From: CAYRGQ01 sp964444885
GTDB taxonomy: Bacteria > Bacteroidota > Bacteroidia > Sphingobacteriales > Sphingobacteriaceae
Direction of reading: 5' to 3'
Assembly (NCBI GenBank): GCA_964444885.1
Contig: CAYUIZ010000082.1
Location: forward strand, 1-13,974
Length of the DNA stretch: 13,974 nt
The position numbers and the translations under genes were made by a program. The notes under the pieces were generated by a model. The model made no database searches, was not told the origin of the DNA, and saw only the letters and a program-made list of their open reading frames with translations. Below are positions 1-7,056 of the stretch, in pieces; position 1 is the stretch's first letter; every line of letters begins with the position of its first letter.

Positions 1-33
1 CCTCGATGCAATCGAGGACGAGACTACTTTTTT
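1..33 (+). terminator. Terminator-like hairpin at the left edge
   Basis: CCTCGAT (1-7) and ATCGAGG (11-17) form a perfect 7-bp stem with a 3-base loop. A run of six T follows at 28-33, about ten bases after the stem. It may end a gene lying to the left of the window. The gap between stem and T run is larger than in a standard intrinsic terminator, and the stem itself is strand-symmetric, so both function and direction are uncertain. Confidence 0.35.
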
Positions 34-133
34 ACTTTAATCGTTGCGGCCCAAGCGCATGGGGACAGCGCGACGGAACGACGCCCTAACCATTGGCCAA
101 TTCCGCCTACCGTACCACCAATTTTCTTTTTCG

Positions 134-141
134 TATTTTTG
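134..141 (+). promoter_or_regulatory. Candidate Bacteroidota -7 promoter element
   Basis: TATTTTTG matches the TAnnTTTG consensus of the main Bacteroidota sigma factor. Transcription from it would start near 148, just before the ATG codons at 159 and 183 of the small Rof-like gene. I see no clear TTTG -33 element at the expected distance, so the call rests on the -7 motif and its position. Confidence 0.4.
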
Positions 142-158
142 TTATCAAACGCACGGCT

Positions 159-518
159 ATGAAAAAGAACCTGAAGGATACGATGACATTAAAACCTGCG
201 CCTGCGAACAGCTCGTACCTGCCCATTGCATGGGAATACCGTGAGGTCATTGAGGAACAAATCGAGAAGAAAACCAGTGGCAAGGTATTCTTTTTCAGTG
301 TGGAAGACGGAATTGGCGAAGCGGAAGGACGTGCCGTGGGACTGGAAGACATACCGGGCGCGGGGCTGTTCGTCGTCTTGGACAGCGGCGCCCAGATCCG
401 GACGGACCGCATCATCACGTTGTTCGGCAAGCCCGGCGCTGCCTTTGACGAGTACCAAGCCTACGGCAACGCCTGCATGGACTGCACGGGCGGCTACGAC
501 CCCGAAGACCTCGCCTAG
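159..518 (+). CDS. Small Rof-like (Rho-binding antiterminator-like) protein
   Basis: This is a 119-residue cytoplasmic protein without signal peptide or membrane segment. Its core (YLPIAWEYREVIE at residues 20-32, then EDG, a GLEDI stretch, and IRTDRI at 80-85) follows the pattern of E. coli Rof/YaeO: a YxPI opening, a small beta-barrel, and a closing 'IRLDKI' strand. Rof binds transcription terminator Rho and inhibits it. The match is by eye and distant, so the function is tentative. The C-terminus adds about 30 residues that Rof lacks, including a CMDC pair at 106-109 and an acidic end. I chose the ATG at 159 because the reading frame further upstream opens only at a TTG lying ahead of the candidate promoter. 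An ATG at 183, preceded by AAGGA, is an equally plausible start giving 111 residues. The gene appears to stand alone. Confidence 0.5.
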   Translation: MKKNLKDTMTLKPAPANSSYLPIAWEYREVIEEQIEKKTSGKVFFFSVEDGIGEAEGRAVGLEDIPGAGLFVVLDSGAQIRTDRIITLFGKPGAAFDEYQAYGNACMDCTGGYDPEDLA

Positions 519-649
519 CAACCCGCAAAGATCCCCGACCGATGCCCCCTGCCCGCAAAAAACACGTTAAACCTTTCGCTTGGTTTCCCGTCTAATAATA
601 TAGGCGGGGTGGCGCTCGCATAGCATCGAGATTTTAGCACTAAAAAGAT

Positions 650-1228
650 ATGAGGATGAAAAGGTTTTGGCAATTTATGGTTCCCCTAATGGTATTGGCA
701 GCCGCCTGTTCGCCATACCGCTATCACACGACACGGGTACAAAGCGTAGACTTTTCGCAATACCGGACCTACGGCTGGCTTCCGCCGGTCGACTCCCTAT
801 CCAAATCGTATTATAGCAACGACATCGCGAGACATAACATCATGGAAACGGTGAACGATGAGCTGGAAGTGCGCGGATTACAATATTCAAACGACGATCC
901 GGATTTGCTTATCCGCTACATCGCGATTGTCAACAACAAAAAACGCCCTATCTACGGCAGCAGAGGATGGTACGGCCCTATGGGATACAATCCTTGGATG
1001 TGGCATTATGGCTGGGGTTACGACGCGTGGAACCGCCCGGTGGGCGAAGAGCGTTACCGCGCCGGGCATATTATCATCGAGGCCCGCGACCGCCGTACGA
1101 ATACGGTTATTTGGCAAGCGCGTGGCACGGGCTCGGTCAAAAACCCCGAACGCGCCATCAACGAACTCCCCGAAATCGTATCGGGAGTGATGGGCGAATT
1201 CCCGGTAGCGCCGCCGCGCAGCCGCTAA
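650..1228 (+). CDS. DUF4136 domain lipoprotein
   Basis: This 192-residue protein starts with a lipoprotein signal: basic MRMKR, a hydrophobic stretch, and the lipobox LAAAC with the acylated cysteine at residue 20. The mature part fits the DUF4136 family of Bacteroidota and Proteobacteria. It has an early FSQYRTYGWLPP segment (35-46), an I-METVNDELEVRG helix (64-76), a DPDLLIRY strand (83-90), and a C-terminal II-IEARDRRTNTVIWQARG block (141-159). Between them lies a loop very rich in Tyr, Trp and Gly (about 102-128). The family is thought to be envelope-associated, but I know of no established biochemical role. A second ATG two codons downstream (656) is possible. The gene converges with the GntR regulator, with 18 bases between the stop codons, so it is not part of the sugar operon. 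Confidence 0.85.
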   Translation: MRMKRFWQFMVPLMVLAAACSPYRYHTTRVQSVDFSQYRTYGWLPPVDSLSKSYYSNDIARHNIMETVNDELEVRGLQYSNDDPDLLIRYIAIVNNKKRPIYGSRGWYGPMGYNPWMWHYGWGYDAWNRPVGEERYRAGHIIIEARDRRTNTVIWQARGTGSVKNPERAINELPEIVSGVMGEFPVAPPRSR

Positions 1229-1246
1229 GCTGACACGAAGGATTTC

Positions 1247-2278
1247 TTAGATAGAGGGGCGCAACGTCAGGTAAAAGGGTACTTCCTCGTGGCGTTTCTC
1301 GTCCGCGAGGATGAGTTCTGCCGCCATCTCTCCCATACGCCGGAAATCGGTCGAGATTGTCGTGATGCCGTTGAGGATGAATTTCTTGAGCGGCGTTTCG
1401 TTGTACGAGATGATCCCCACCTGCCGGCCGATATCCAGTTTCATGGAAATCACCCGGTCTAGCAGCTTGACCAAATCGTCCTCCATCAAATTGATATACA
1501 CTTCGCCCGCAGCAATGGGTTCTTCCTCTATATCGCTTACCAGCAAGTGGTTGAACGCATATTGCTGGCAAAAACGGTAAAATCCTTTGATGATCCCTTT
1601 GGGGAAATAGCTCTTGTCAGGAAATATCAACTTAAGTGTGTGGTATTTACTAAGGCGTTCGCGTGCTTGCTCCAGCGCGAGGTAAATGTCTTTTTCAAAA
1701 TTTTCGTAGACCGCAGCGTATTCCCCGTCCACCTCCGGCACAAGCTTATCCAACAGCAATAACCGTTCTTTGGGAATCGTGTTGATAATCGCCGCGGCTT
1801 TATCACGCCCCTCAATGAAGTGGGGAATAATAACGTAGTGCGTATACTCCTTACTCAAGTTTTCCATGAGCTTGCGAAACAGGGAAAGGTCGTTATTGTA
1901 CACGTAGAAATCGACCGAAACGTCGGCTCCCACCGCGCGTACAAAGGCGTCATACACGATTTTCTTATGTGCACTCAGCTTATTGAAAAACAGCACAATG
2001 TGCATCTTCTGCCTGAAATCGGCATTGGTGATGTAATACCCTTTGCCCGGCACAGACCCCAGTACCCCCAACTGCTTGAGGTGCTTGTAGCCTTTCTCGG
2101 CCGTGTCGCGCGATATTTCCAAGACATAGCTCAATTCGTTGATGGAGGGCAGCATGTCGTCCTTGCTGATCTTGCCTTCTTCCACGGCATTGATTACGGC
2201 GTTGGCAAGCTGCAGGTACTTCGGGGTAGCCGAGTATTCATTAATTTGGATGTGTTCCAATAGGGACGCGTGCTTCAT
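1247..2278 (-). CDS. GntR-family transcriptional regulator with LacI-type sensor domain
   Basis: This 343-residue regulator has an N-terminal GntR winged helix-turn-helix (about residues 17-83). The typical features are PKYLQLANAVINAVEEGKI, a D-MLPSINELS recognition segment, SRDTAEKGYKHL, and the wing GVLGSVPGKGYYI. The rest (about 92-343) resembles the periplasmic-binding-protein fold of LacI-type sensors, ending in a GITTISTDFRRMGEMAAELI segment. Chimeras of this kind control sugar utilisation in Bacteroidota; the Bacteroides fucose regulator is an example. It lies just downstream of rhaM and GH78 and probably senses a sugar such as rhamnose or a catabolic intermediate (inference). The frame stays open up to an ATG at 2329, but a -7 promoter element sits inside that extension (2314-2321) and the extra residues do not resemble the family. 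I therefore chose the second of the paired ATG codons at 2281 and 2278. Confidence 0.88.
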   Translation of the reverse strand: MKHASLLEHIQINEYSATPKYLQLANAVINAVEEGKISKDDMLPSINELSYVLEISRDTAEKGYKHLKQLGVLGSVPGKGYYITNADFRQKMHIVLFFNKLSAHKKIVYDAFVRAVGADVSVDFYVYNNDLSLFRKLMENLSKEYTHYVIIPHFIEGRDKAAAIINTIPKERLLLLDKLVPEVDGEYAAVYENFEKDIYLALEQARERLSKYHTLKLIFPDKSYFPKGIIKGFYRFCQQYAFNHLLVSDIEEEPIAAGEVYINLMEDDLVKLLDRVISMKLDIGRQVGIISYNETPLKKFILNGITTISTDFRRMGEMAAELILADEKRHEEVPFYLTLRPSI

Positions 2279-2313
2279 CATCTCTTGCGTTACTACAGTG
2301 ATCTTTACTGTCC

Positions 2314-2321
2314 CAAAAATA
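2314..2321 (-). promoter_or_regulatory. Candidate -7 promoter element for the GntR gene
   Basis: Read on the - strand this is TATTTTTG, a perfect TAnnTTTG. It would start transcription near 2306, giving a leader of about 25-30 bases to the ATG at 2278. No convincing -33 TTTG lies at the expected spacing. If it is real, the regulator can be made independently of the genes upstream, and the ATG at 2329 cannot be its start on this transcript. Confidence 0.4.
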
Positions 2322-2408
2322 GGCAACATGTCTAATATCGCGAAGCTGTGTTAAAATTCACACTCCATTTCGAGACTATCACAGCACCATTGTTACACCA
2401 CCAAGGCA

Positions 2409-2723
2409 TTAATCCATGTGGAAGACCTGTTCAAGGGGTGTGCTGACCGGGGAATTATCGGCATGGGTCTCCATGATGTCGGCCATATAGGCCCACCAGC
2501 GCTGGATGATAGGGTTAGCGCCAAGGTCTTGGGACGACTGCCCGCCCGCCTGCCGTTGCACGGCAAACAGCGTACCTGTTGCTTCATCCAGAAAAATAGC
2601 GTAATCGCTCACACCGTTTTGCTTGAGTAACGCCACCAGCTCAGGCCATATCGCCGCGTGGCGGCGTTTGTATTCTTCCTTATAACCCGGAAGCAGTTTC
2701 ATTGTAAACGCTATTTTTTCCAT
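2409..2723 (-). CDS. rhaM: L-rhamnose mutarotase
   Basis: This 104-residue protein interconverts the alpha and beta anomers of L-rhamnose, so that the anomer released by a rhamnosidase can be used by rhamnose isomerase. It matches E. coli RhaM along its full length and with the same total length. RRH places the active-site histidine at 22, and YAI(F/Y)LD places tyrosine at 41. The QRWWAYMAD block has tryptophans at 76-77, and HADNSPVS precedes the C-terminal E-VFHMD. It has no signal peptide and should be cytoplasmic. It follows the GH78 gene by 38 bases with no terminator between them, so the two are probably co-transcribed. This is the clearest evidence that the locus handles rhamnose. No rhamnose isomerase, kinase or aldolase gene is present nearby. 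Confidence 0.95.
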   Translation of the reverse strand: MEKIAFTMKLLPGYKEEYKRRHAAIWPELVALLKQNGVSDYAIFLDEATGTLFAVQRQAGGQSSQDLGANPIIQRWWAYMADIMETHADNSPVSTPLEQVFHMD

Positions 2724-2761
2724 TTACACGTTTGTTTGATCATGGTTGCCATTGACTTCCC

Positions 2762-5008
2762 TCAATACGCGAGCTCCACCGCATACGTACCGCTGCCCAA
2801 GACCGGCAGCCTGAGCCATCCGCCTTCACTTTTGACCCGCATCGCGTCGCCGTTCAGCGTCACGCTTGGCCGGCTGCCTTCCTTGACCGGAAGTTCGACG
2901 TACGCCGATGCGTTGGCCGGAACGGTAAGCGTCATCGTATACAAACTGTCGTCCTGAACGCAAGACAGGGAAACGTTTCCGCGAATCGTAGGCACGTTGA
3001 TGGATGCCGACGCCAGACTCCCGATCTGCGGACGCACGCGAAACGTTTTCCACCCCGGCTCCAGCGGTTCCACACCCATCAGTTTGCGCGGAATAATGTT
3101 GGCAGGCACCGCACCCCACGCGTGGTTCCAATCCTGGTTTGGCTTGTACTTGTTGTCCCAGGCTTCCATGGTGATGGTACTGCCTGCACGGATCATGTTG
3201 TACCAGCTGCGGTCGCTCTGCGATGTTAACAAGGCCAATCCGTAGTCGGCATCCCCGGCATTGTAGATCGCATCAAGCAAAAACTGACTACCAAACACAC
3301 TGCACGCCATCCCGCGCGAGCGGATAAAATCCATCACGGGCGTGCGGTTTGCTTCCGGTACCAAACCAAAGGCCATCGCCATCATATTCGTATGCAACGA
3401 CGCATGATCAGCGCCGATGCCGTCCTGGTAGGCTCCCTGTTGGGCATCCCACAAGAGCGACTGGAAAGCCCCATAAGTTTCCTCGGCGTACGCGCCAAAC
3501 TGCTTGGCATCGTCCGTACGGCCTAACTCGCCCGCTATGCGTTGCATATCGCGCAGCGCCTGGTAATGATAGGCGTTGACTACCGCATTGTAGTCCGTAA
3601 ACACGAACCCATCCGTTTCGCCATTGCCCACCATCCCAAAACCGCCCGTATGGGGCCAGTCGACGATATCACGGAGCGACTTGCCGTTGAAATGGATGGC
3701 CCGCATTAGCGCTTCATCCTGCTTACCCGTGCGGGTGCTGATTAACCCATTTGCTTCGCGAAGCGGGAGGAGCAGTTTAGCTTTCAGGTCTTCGTAATAA
3801 TGGCTGGCCGAGCGGATGTCGCCGGTGTACAAATAATCGTGGTACGCAATCAGTACCGACTGGAGGATCCATTCCGTGGGCCACGTCGCGTGGTGCATCA
3901 CATATTCATGGGAATGCCGGGCTAAGCTATACTCCTTGTCGACGCCATAGTGGCTAAGCTGGTTGATATACACGTCCCCTTCGTAGGGAATGCGCTCGCG
4001 GTCACCATCCACATATACGCCCGCAAAGGAAGTAGCCTTGATGCTGTATTTGCACAGCTCCCAAACGGCGTTAAGCACGGGGTCAGAACTTTCGAAATGA
4101 GCGGCATAGTCATCAAAGGGATAGTTCACGTTTGCGCGAACGATATCGCTCTTGTCCAAATCCCCGGTATAGCCTTCGATTTCCACATAGCGGAACGGCA
4201 ATACTTCGCCGATATAATCCGGCATTTTGATGGCCTGCGCACCCGTGTTGCGACGGTCGGGTGCAAACTCCACCGTATAGGTATGGCGGCCTTGGCGCAA
4301 GGGAACGTCGTACGATGCGTAACGGATCGTGCCGCCCGGCGCCCGGTTAATCCGACCATCGGGCAGGACCGCCTCGCCAAACCTCACCGTGACGGTGTCG
4401 TCACCCCGCGCTGATTCGAAGGTCACTTTCAGTTGCCCGAAAGACGCCTTTCCGAAGTCCACGCGCGCGACCTCCCCCCGTTTTTCGATACGCACGGCTA
4501 CTTGGTCATTCTTGAGCAAGGGATAGACCGACGTTTTATAAGCCGCAAGCTCGCCGGCCGTGACGAACTGGGCGATATCCGACCACGGCGAGGCGTGCCC
4601 GGCGTTGTCCCACACCATCACGCGCCAGTAGTACCGCCGACTTGTTGCCAGGGGCGAACCGCCATACAGCACGTTGACGGACTCATCGGACTCGACCTTG
4701 CCTGAGTCCCACACCTCGGCCAAGCCCTGAATAAGGCTATCGCGATGTGCCGAAATCAAAATCCGGTACGCGGATTGGGCAGTCCCGGGGCGGAGGCTTT
4801 CTATCTCCCATCCCAAGTGGGGCCGTTCGTTGGCAATAAGGGTTTGCTGTCCTACGGCGCCCTGGTTGCCAGCCATGACGTAGCCCCCCGCCACGCGAAG
4901 GTCGGCGCGGAGCAAATGATCCACTTTCAAATTCTTAGCTTCTAGCGACTGGCCAAAAGACTGAAAACAGCTTACGAGGAAAACGAAACTAACAACGAGG
5001 ATTCTCAT
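2762..5008 (-). CDS. GH78 alpha-L-rhamnosidase, exported
   Basis: This 748-residue enzyme should hydrolyse terminal alpha-L-rhamnosyl residues with inversion. The N-terminus is an export signal (MRILVV... to about residue 20). Cleavage after SFGQ is likely, although LVSC at 11-14 would also fit a lipobox. Residues 24-150 form a fibronectin-III-like domain ending in YYWRVMVWDNAG. Residues 170-290 form the beta-sandwich found before the GH78 catalytic domain (VDFGKASFGQL, RFGEAVLPDG, PFRYVEIEGY). The (alpha/alpha)6 catalytic domain spans about 295-650, and a C-terminal beta-sandwich follows. The motif DGDRERIPYEGD (334-345) aligns with the classical GH78 ER...GD acid motif, and TMEAW gives a candidate catalytic Glu615, followed by WNHAWGAV (627-634). 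At 748 residues it is shorter than many family members and seems to lack one N-terminal binding domain. The start codon lies only 17 bases after a terminator. rhaM follows. Confidence 0.92.
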   Translation of the reverse strand: MRILVVSFVFLVSCFQSFGQSLEAKNLKVDHLLRADLRVAGGYVMAGNQGAVGQQTLIANERPHLGWEIESLRPGTAQSAYRILISAHRDSLIQGLAEVWDSGKVESDESVNVLYGGSPLATSRRYYWRVMVWDNAGHASPWSDIAQFVTAGELAAYKTSVYPLLKNDQVAVRIEKRGEVARVDFGKASFGQLKVTFESARGDDTVTVRFGEAVLPDGRINRAPGGTIRYASYDVPLRQGRHTYTVEFAPDRRNTGAQAIKMPDYIGEVLPFRYVEIEGYTGDLDKSDIVRANVNYPFDDYAAHFESSDPVLNAVWELCKYSIKATSFAGVYVDGDRERIPYEGDVYINQLSHYGVDKEYSLARHSHEYVMHHATWPTEWILQSVLIAYHDYLYTGDIRSASHYYEDLKAKLLLPLREANGLISTRTGKQDEALMRAIHFNGKSLRDIVDWPHTGGFGMVGNGETDGFVFTDYNAVVNAYHYQALRDMQRIAGELGRTDDAKQFGAYAEETYGAFQSLLWDAQQGAYQDGIGADHASLHTNMMAMAFGLVPEANRTPVMDFIRSRGMACSVFGSQFLLDAIYNAGDADYGLALLTSQSDRSWYNMIRAGSTITMEAWDNKYKPNQDWNHAWGAVPANIIPRKLMGVEPLEPGWKTFRVRPQIGSLASASINVPTIRGNVSLSCVQDDSLYTMTLTVPANASAYVELPVKEGSRPSVTLNGDAMRVKSEGGWLRLPVLGSGTYAVELAY

Positions 5009-5024
5009 CGACTAGGTATAACAG

Positions 5025-5056
5025 AAAAAACCCTCAAGACTCGGTAGTCCTGAGGG
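5025..5056 (-). terminator. Strong intrinsic terminator between DUF1080 and GH78 genes
   Basis: On the - strand CCCTCA and TGAGGG form the outer stem, GACT/AGTC form the inner stem with one mismatch between them, and a 4-base loop (5042-5045) closes it. Six T follow directly (5025-5030). The direction fits the end of the DUF1080 gene, whose stop codon is 10 bases before the hairpin. The GH78 start codon is at 5008, so the element also sits exactly where that gene's leader would be. Confidence 0.85.
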
Positions 5057-5066
5057 CCAAAAAAGT

Positions 5067-5837
5067 TTATTCTAGAATGGCTAATTGAACATTTCTAAAT
5101 TCAATCTTCATCGGTGGGCCGGTATGGAGCTGCAGGCCGATTAACCCGTCGAGCTTACGGTTTTTCTCATCGTCGTCGACGATTTCGCTCATCAAAACCC
5201 CGTTAATGTAGTGCTTCAGGTTATTACCCACGGCAACGATACGGATTTCGTTCCAATCGTTGTCCTTGATATTCGCCCGCAACGCTTCGCGGTCACCGAG
5301 GTTGCCGGTTTCTACGGCTGCTGTCCAGATGTTACCTTTGGCATACTCGCCCATCTCGCCTTCTACTTGCGGCAGGTGCATCTGCTGTCCGGGAAAGGCT
5401 AGGATTGTGCGTCCGCGCTCTTCATAGTTCTGGCCGGTATACGTGTTCGCCGCGTCGATATCGGCTTGGTAGCCGCGCAGGGCGAAGGGCAGTTCGGTCA
5501 GTTCCTCGCTTCGGTAGTTGACGCCGCTATTGCCGTTTCCGGTCATGCGGTATTCGGCTACGAATTCAAAATCCGCGGGCCTACCTCCATCCCAAATGAG
5601 GAAAGTGTTGTGCGGCAGGTTCGTATCGGGCGTTATTTCGCCCACGATCGCGCCATTTTCAACACGCCAAAAGTTCGTGTCGCCACGCCACCCGTCCAGG
5701 TTCGTTCCGTTGAAAATATCGATGGAACCGCCATCAGACTCTTGCTGCGTGTTGGCGGGGTTGCCACATGATACGCAAACCAACGCCACCATTGCCCACA
5801 CGGCATGCTTCGGGCTGTACCTCCTGTTTTTTTTCAT
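5067..5837 (-). CDS. DUF1080 (3-keto-disaccharide hydrolase family) lipoprotein
   Basis: This 256-residue protein belongs to the PF06439 family, whose characterised members cleave the glycosidic bond of 3-keto-glycosides or 3-keto-disaccharides by a lyase/hydratase-type mechanism. The lipoprotein signal is MKKNRRYSPK, a hydrophobic stretch, then CVSC with the lipidated cysteine at 24. One concanavalin-like beta-sandwich domain follows, with the usual landmarks: FNGTNLDGWRG (42-52), FWRVENGAIVGE (57-68), NTFLIWDGG (77-85), GNGNSGVNYRSE (100-111), RGYQADID (121-128), a central GQNYEERGR (135-143), DWNEIRI (194-200), and GLIGLQLH-G near the end. It should act on the periplasmic side of a membrane. 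I chose the ATG at 5837 because it gives a classical signal peptide and a 30-base gap like the other gaps in the operon. An ATG at 5864 would add nine residues. A terminator follows directly. Confidence 0.92.
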   Translation of the reverse strand: MKKNRRYSPKHAVWAMVALVCVSCGNPANTQQESDGGSIDIFNGTNLDGWRGDTNFWRVENGAIVGEITPDTNLPHNTFLIWDGGRPADFEFVAEYRMTGNGNSGVNYRSEELTELPFALRGYQADIDAANTYTGQNYEERGRTILAFPGQQMHLPQVEGEMGEYAKGNIWTAAVETGNLGDREALRANIKDNDWNEIRIVAVGNNLKHYINGVLMSEIVDDDEKNRKLDGLIGLQLHTGPPMKIEFRNVQLAILE

Positions 5838-5867
5838 CGCTAATGTTGCTAAATTCATTTTCATCGA

Positions 5868-7028
5868 TTATCCATCCAGTTCAACACCCGTGTCGGCCCA
5901 GCTCCGCGAGTTGGCCGACTGAATGACCGCTTCGCACACTTTCTGCGTCTCGTAGGCATTCTTGAAATCTGGCTGGCAGGGATCTCCCGTCTCCAGGCTT
6001 TTCAGGAAATCGGCTGCCTGATGGATAAAACTGTGCTCGTATCCAAGGCCCAGGCCGGGCACCCACCACTTATCCAAGTACGGGTGGTCGCCATTCGTGA
6101 CGTGGATAGAACTCCATCCCTTCACATCCGAGTCCACATTGTTATCAAAATATTCCAACCTGTTCAAGTCGTGGAGGTCCCAACGGATAGACGCCTGCTC
6201 GCCGTTGATCTCAAAGGTATAAAGCGCCTTGTGCCCGCGGGCGTAGCGGGTAGACTCAAATAGCCCAAGCGATCCGTTGGCGAACCGGCAATGGAAAATA
6301 CACGCGTCGTCTATCCCTACATCTTGCATCTTTCCGGTATCCAGATGCACGCGTTGCTTGATAAATGTTTCGGTCACGGCAGACACTTCCGAAATACCAC
6401 CGTTAAGCCACATCGCCGTATCGATACAGTGGGCGAGCAAATCGCCCGTTACACCCGACCCGGCTACATCGACGTCCATGCGCCAGGCTGCATCACCACC
6501 TTGGGGGAGGTCTTCGCTAATGGTCCAATCCTGAAGGAAGTTAGCGCGGTAATGGAAGATTTTGCCCAATTTGCCCGAAGCGATGATTTTATGTGCCAAC
6601 GTGACAGCGGGTAGCCTCCGGTAGTTGTACCAAACCGTATTGGCCACGCCCGCCTTTTCGACCGCATCCACCATTTTCTTCGATTCTTCCAGGTTTCTGG
6701 CCAAGGGTTTCTCCGTGAGGACCATCTTCCCCGCTTCGGCAGCGGCAATCGCGATTTCCGCGTGGAGATGGTTGGGCGTACAGATGTCCACGGCATCGAT
6801 GTCGTCCCGTGCGATTAATTGGCGCCAGTCGGTTTCATACGAGGCAAATCCCCATTGCTCGGCAAAGGCCTTTACTTTTTCTTCCCGCCGCGAACACACT
6901 GCCTGCAGTACAGGCTGGTATACCAAATCGGGAAAGAAATTGGGCACCCGGTTGTAGCCATTGGCGTGGGTGCGTCCCATAAAACCGCATCCGATCAATC
7001 CTATTCTGAGTTGTTTCTTGTTGCTCAT
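5868..7028 (-). CDS. Gfo/Idh/MocA family NAD(P)-dependent sugar oxidoreductase
   Basis: This 386-residue protein has an N-terminal Rossmann fold with GLIGCGFMG (10-18), VDICTPNHLH (80-89) and the family's EKP (106-108, lysine at 107 catalytic). The C-terminal alpha/beta substrate domain carries the G-LLAHCID motif with a candidate catalytic His200. Members oxidise or reduce a sugar hydroxyl/keto group, often at C3, using bound NAD(P). The protein begins immediately at the Rossmann strand and has no Sec or twin-arginine signal, so it should be cytoplasmic. That contrasts with the exported DUF1080 protein three bases or more downstream. I start it at the ATG at 7028; an in-frame GTG lies one codon earlier. 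It follows the TIM-barrel gene by about 28 bases. Its exact substrate and direction (3-keto sugar formation or reduction) cannot be read from the sequence. Confidence 0.93.
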   Translation of the reverse strand: MSNKKQLRIGLIGCGFMGRTHANGYNRVPNFFPDLVYQPVLQAVCSRREEKVKAFAEQWGFASYETDWRQLIARDDIDAVDICTPNHLHAEIAIAAAEAGKMVLTEKPLARNLEESKKMVDAVEKAGVANTVWYNYRRLPAVTLAHKIIASGKLGKIFHYRANFLQDWTISEDLPQGGDAAWRMDVDVAGSGVTGDLLAHCIDTAMWLNGGISEVSAVTETFIKQRVHLDTGKMQDVGIDDACIFHCRFANGSLGLFESTRYARGHKALYTFEINGEQASIRWDLHDLNRLEYFDNNVDSDVKGWSSIHVTNGDHPYLDKWWVPGLGLGYEHSFIHQAADFLKSLETGDPCQPDFKNAYETQKVCEAVIQSANSRSWADTGVELDG

Positions 7029-7056
7029 CACTATTCGTTTTGTTTACTTAACCATT

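Noticed and set aside
1224..1249. Possible bidirectional terminator between the DUF4136 and GntR genes (CTAAG...CTTAG).
   Set aside because: Only a 5-bp stem with a loop of about 16 bases and no T run on either strand; too weak to call.
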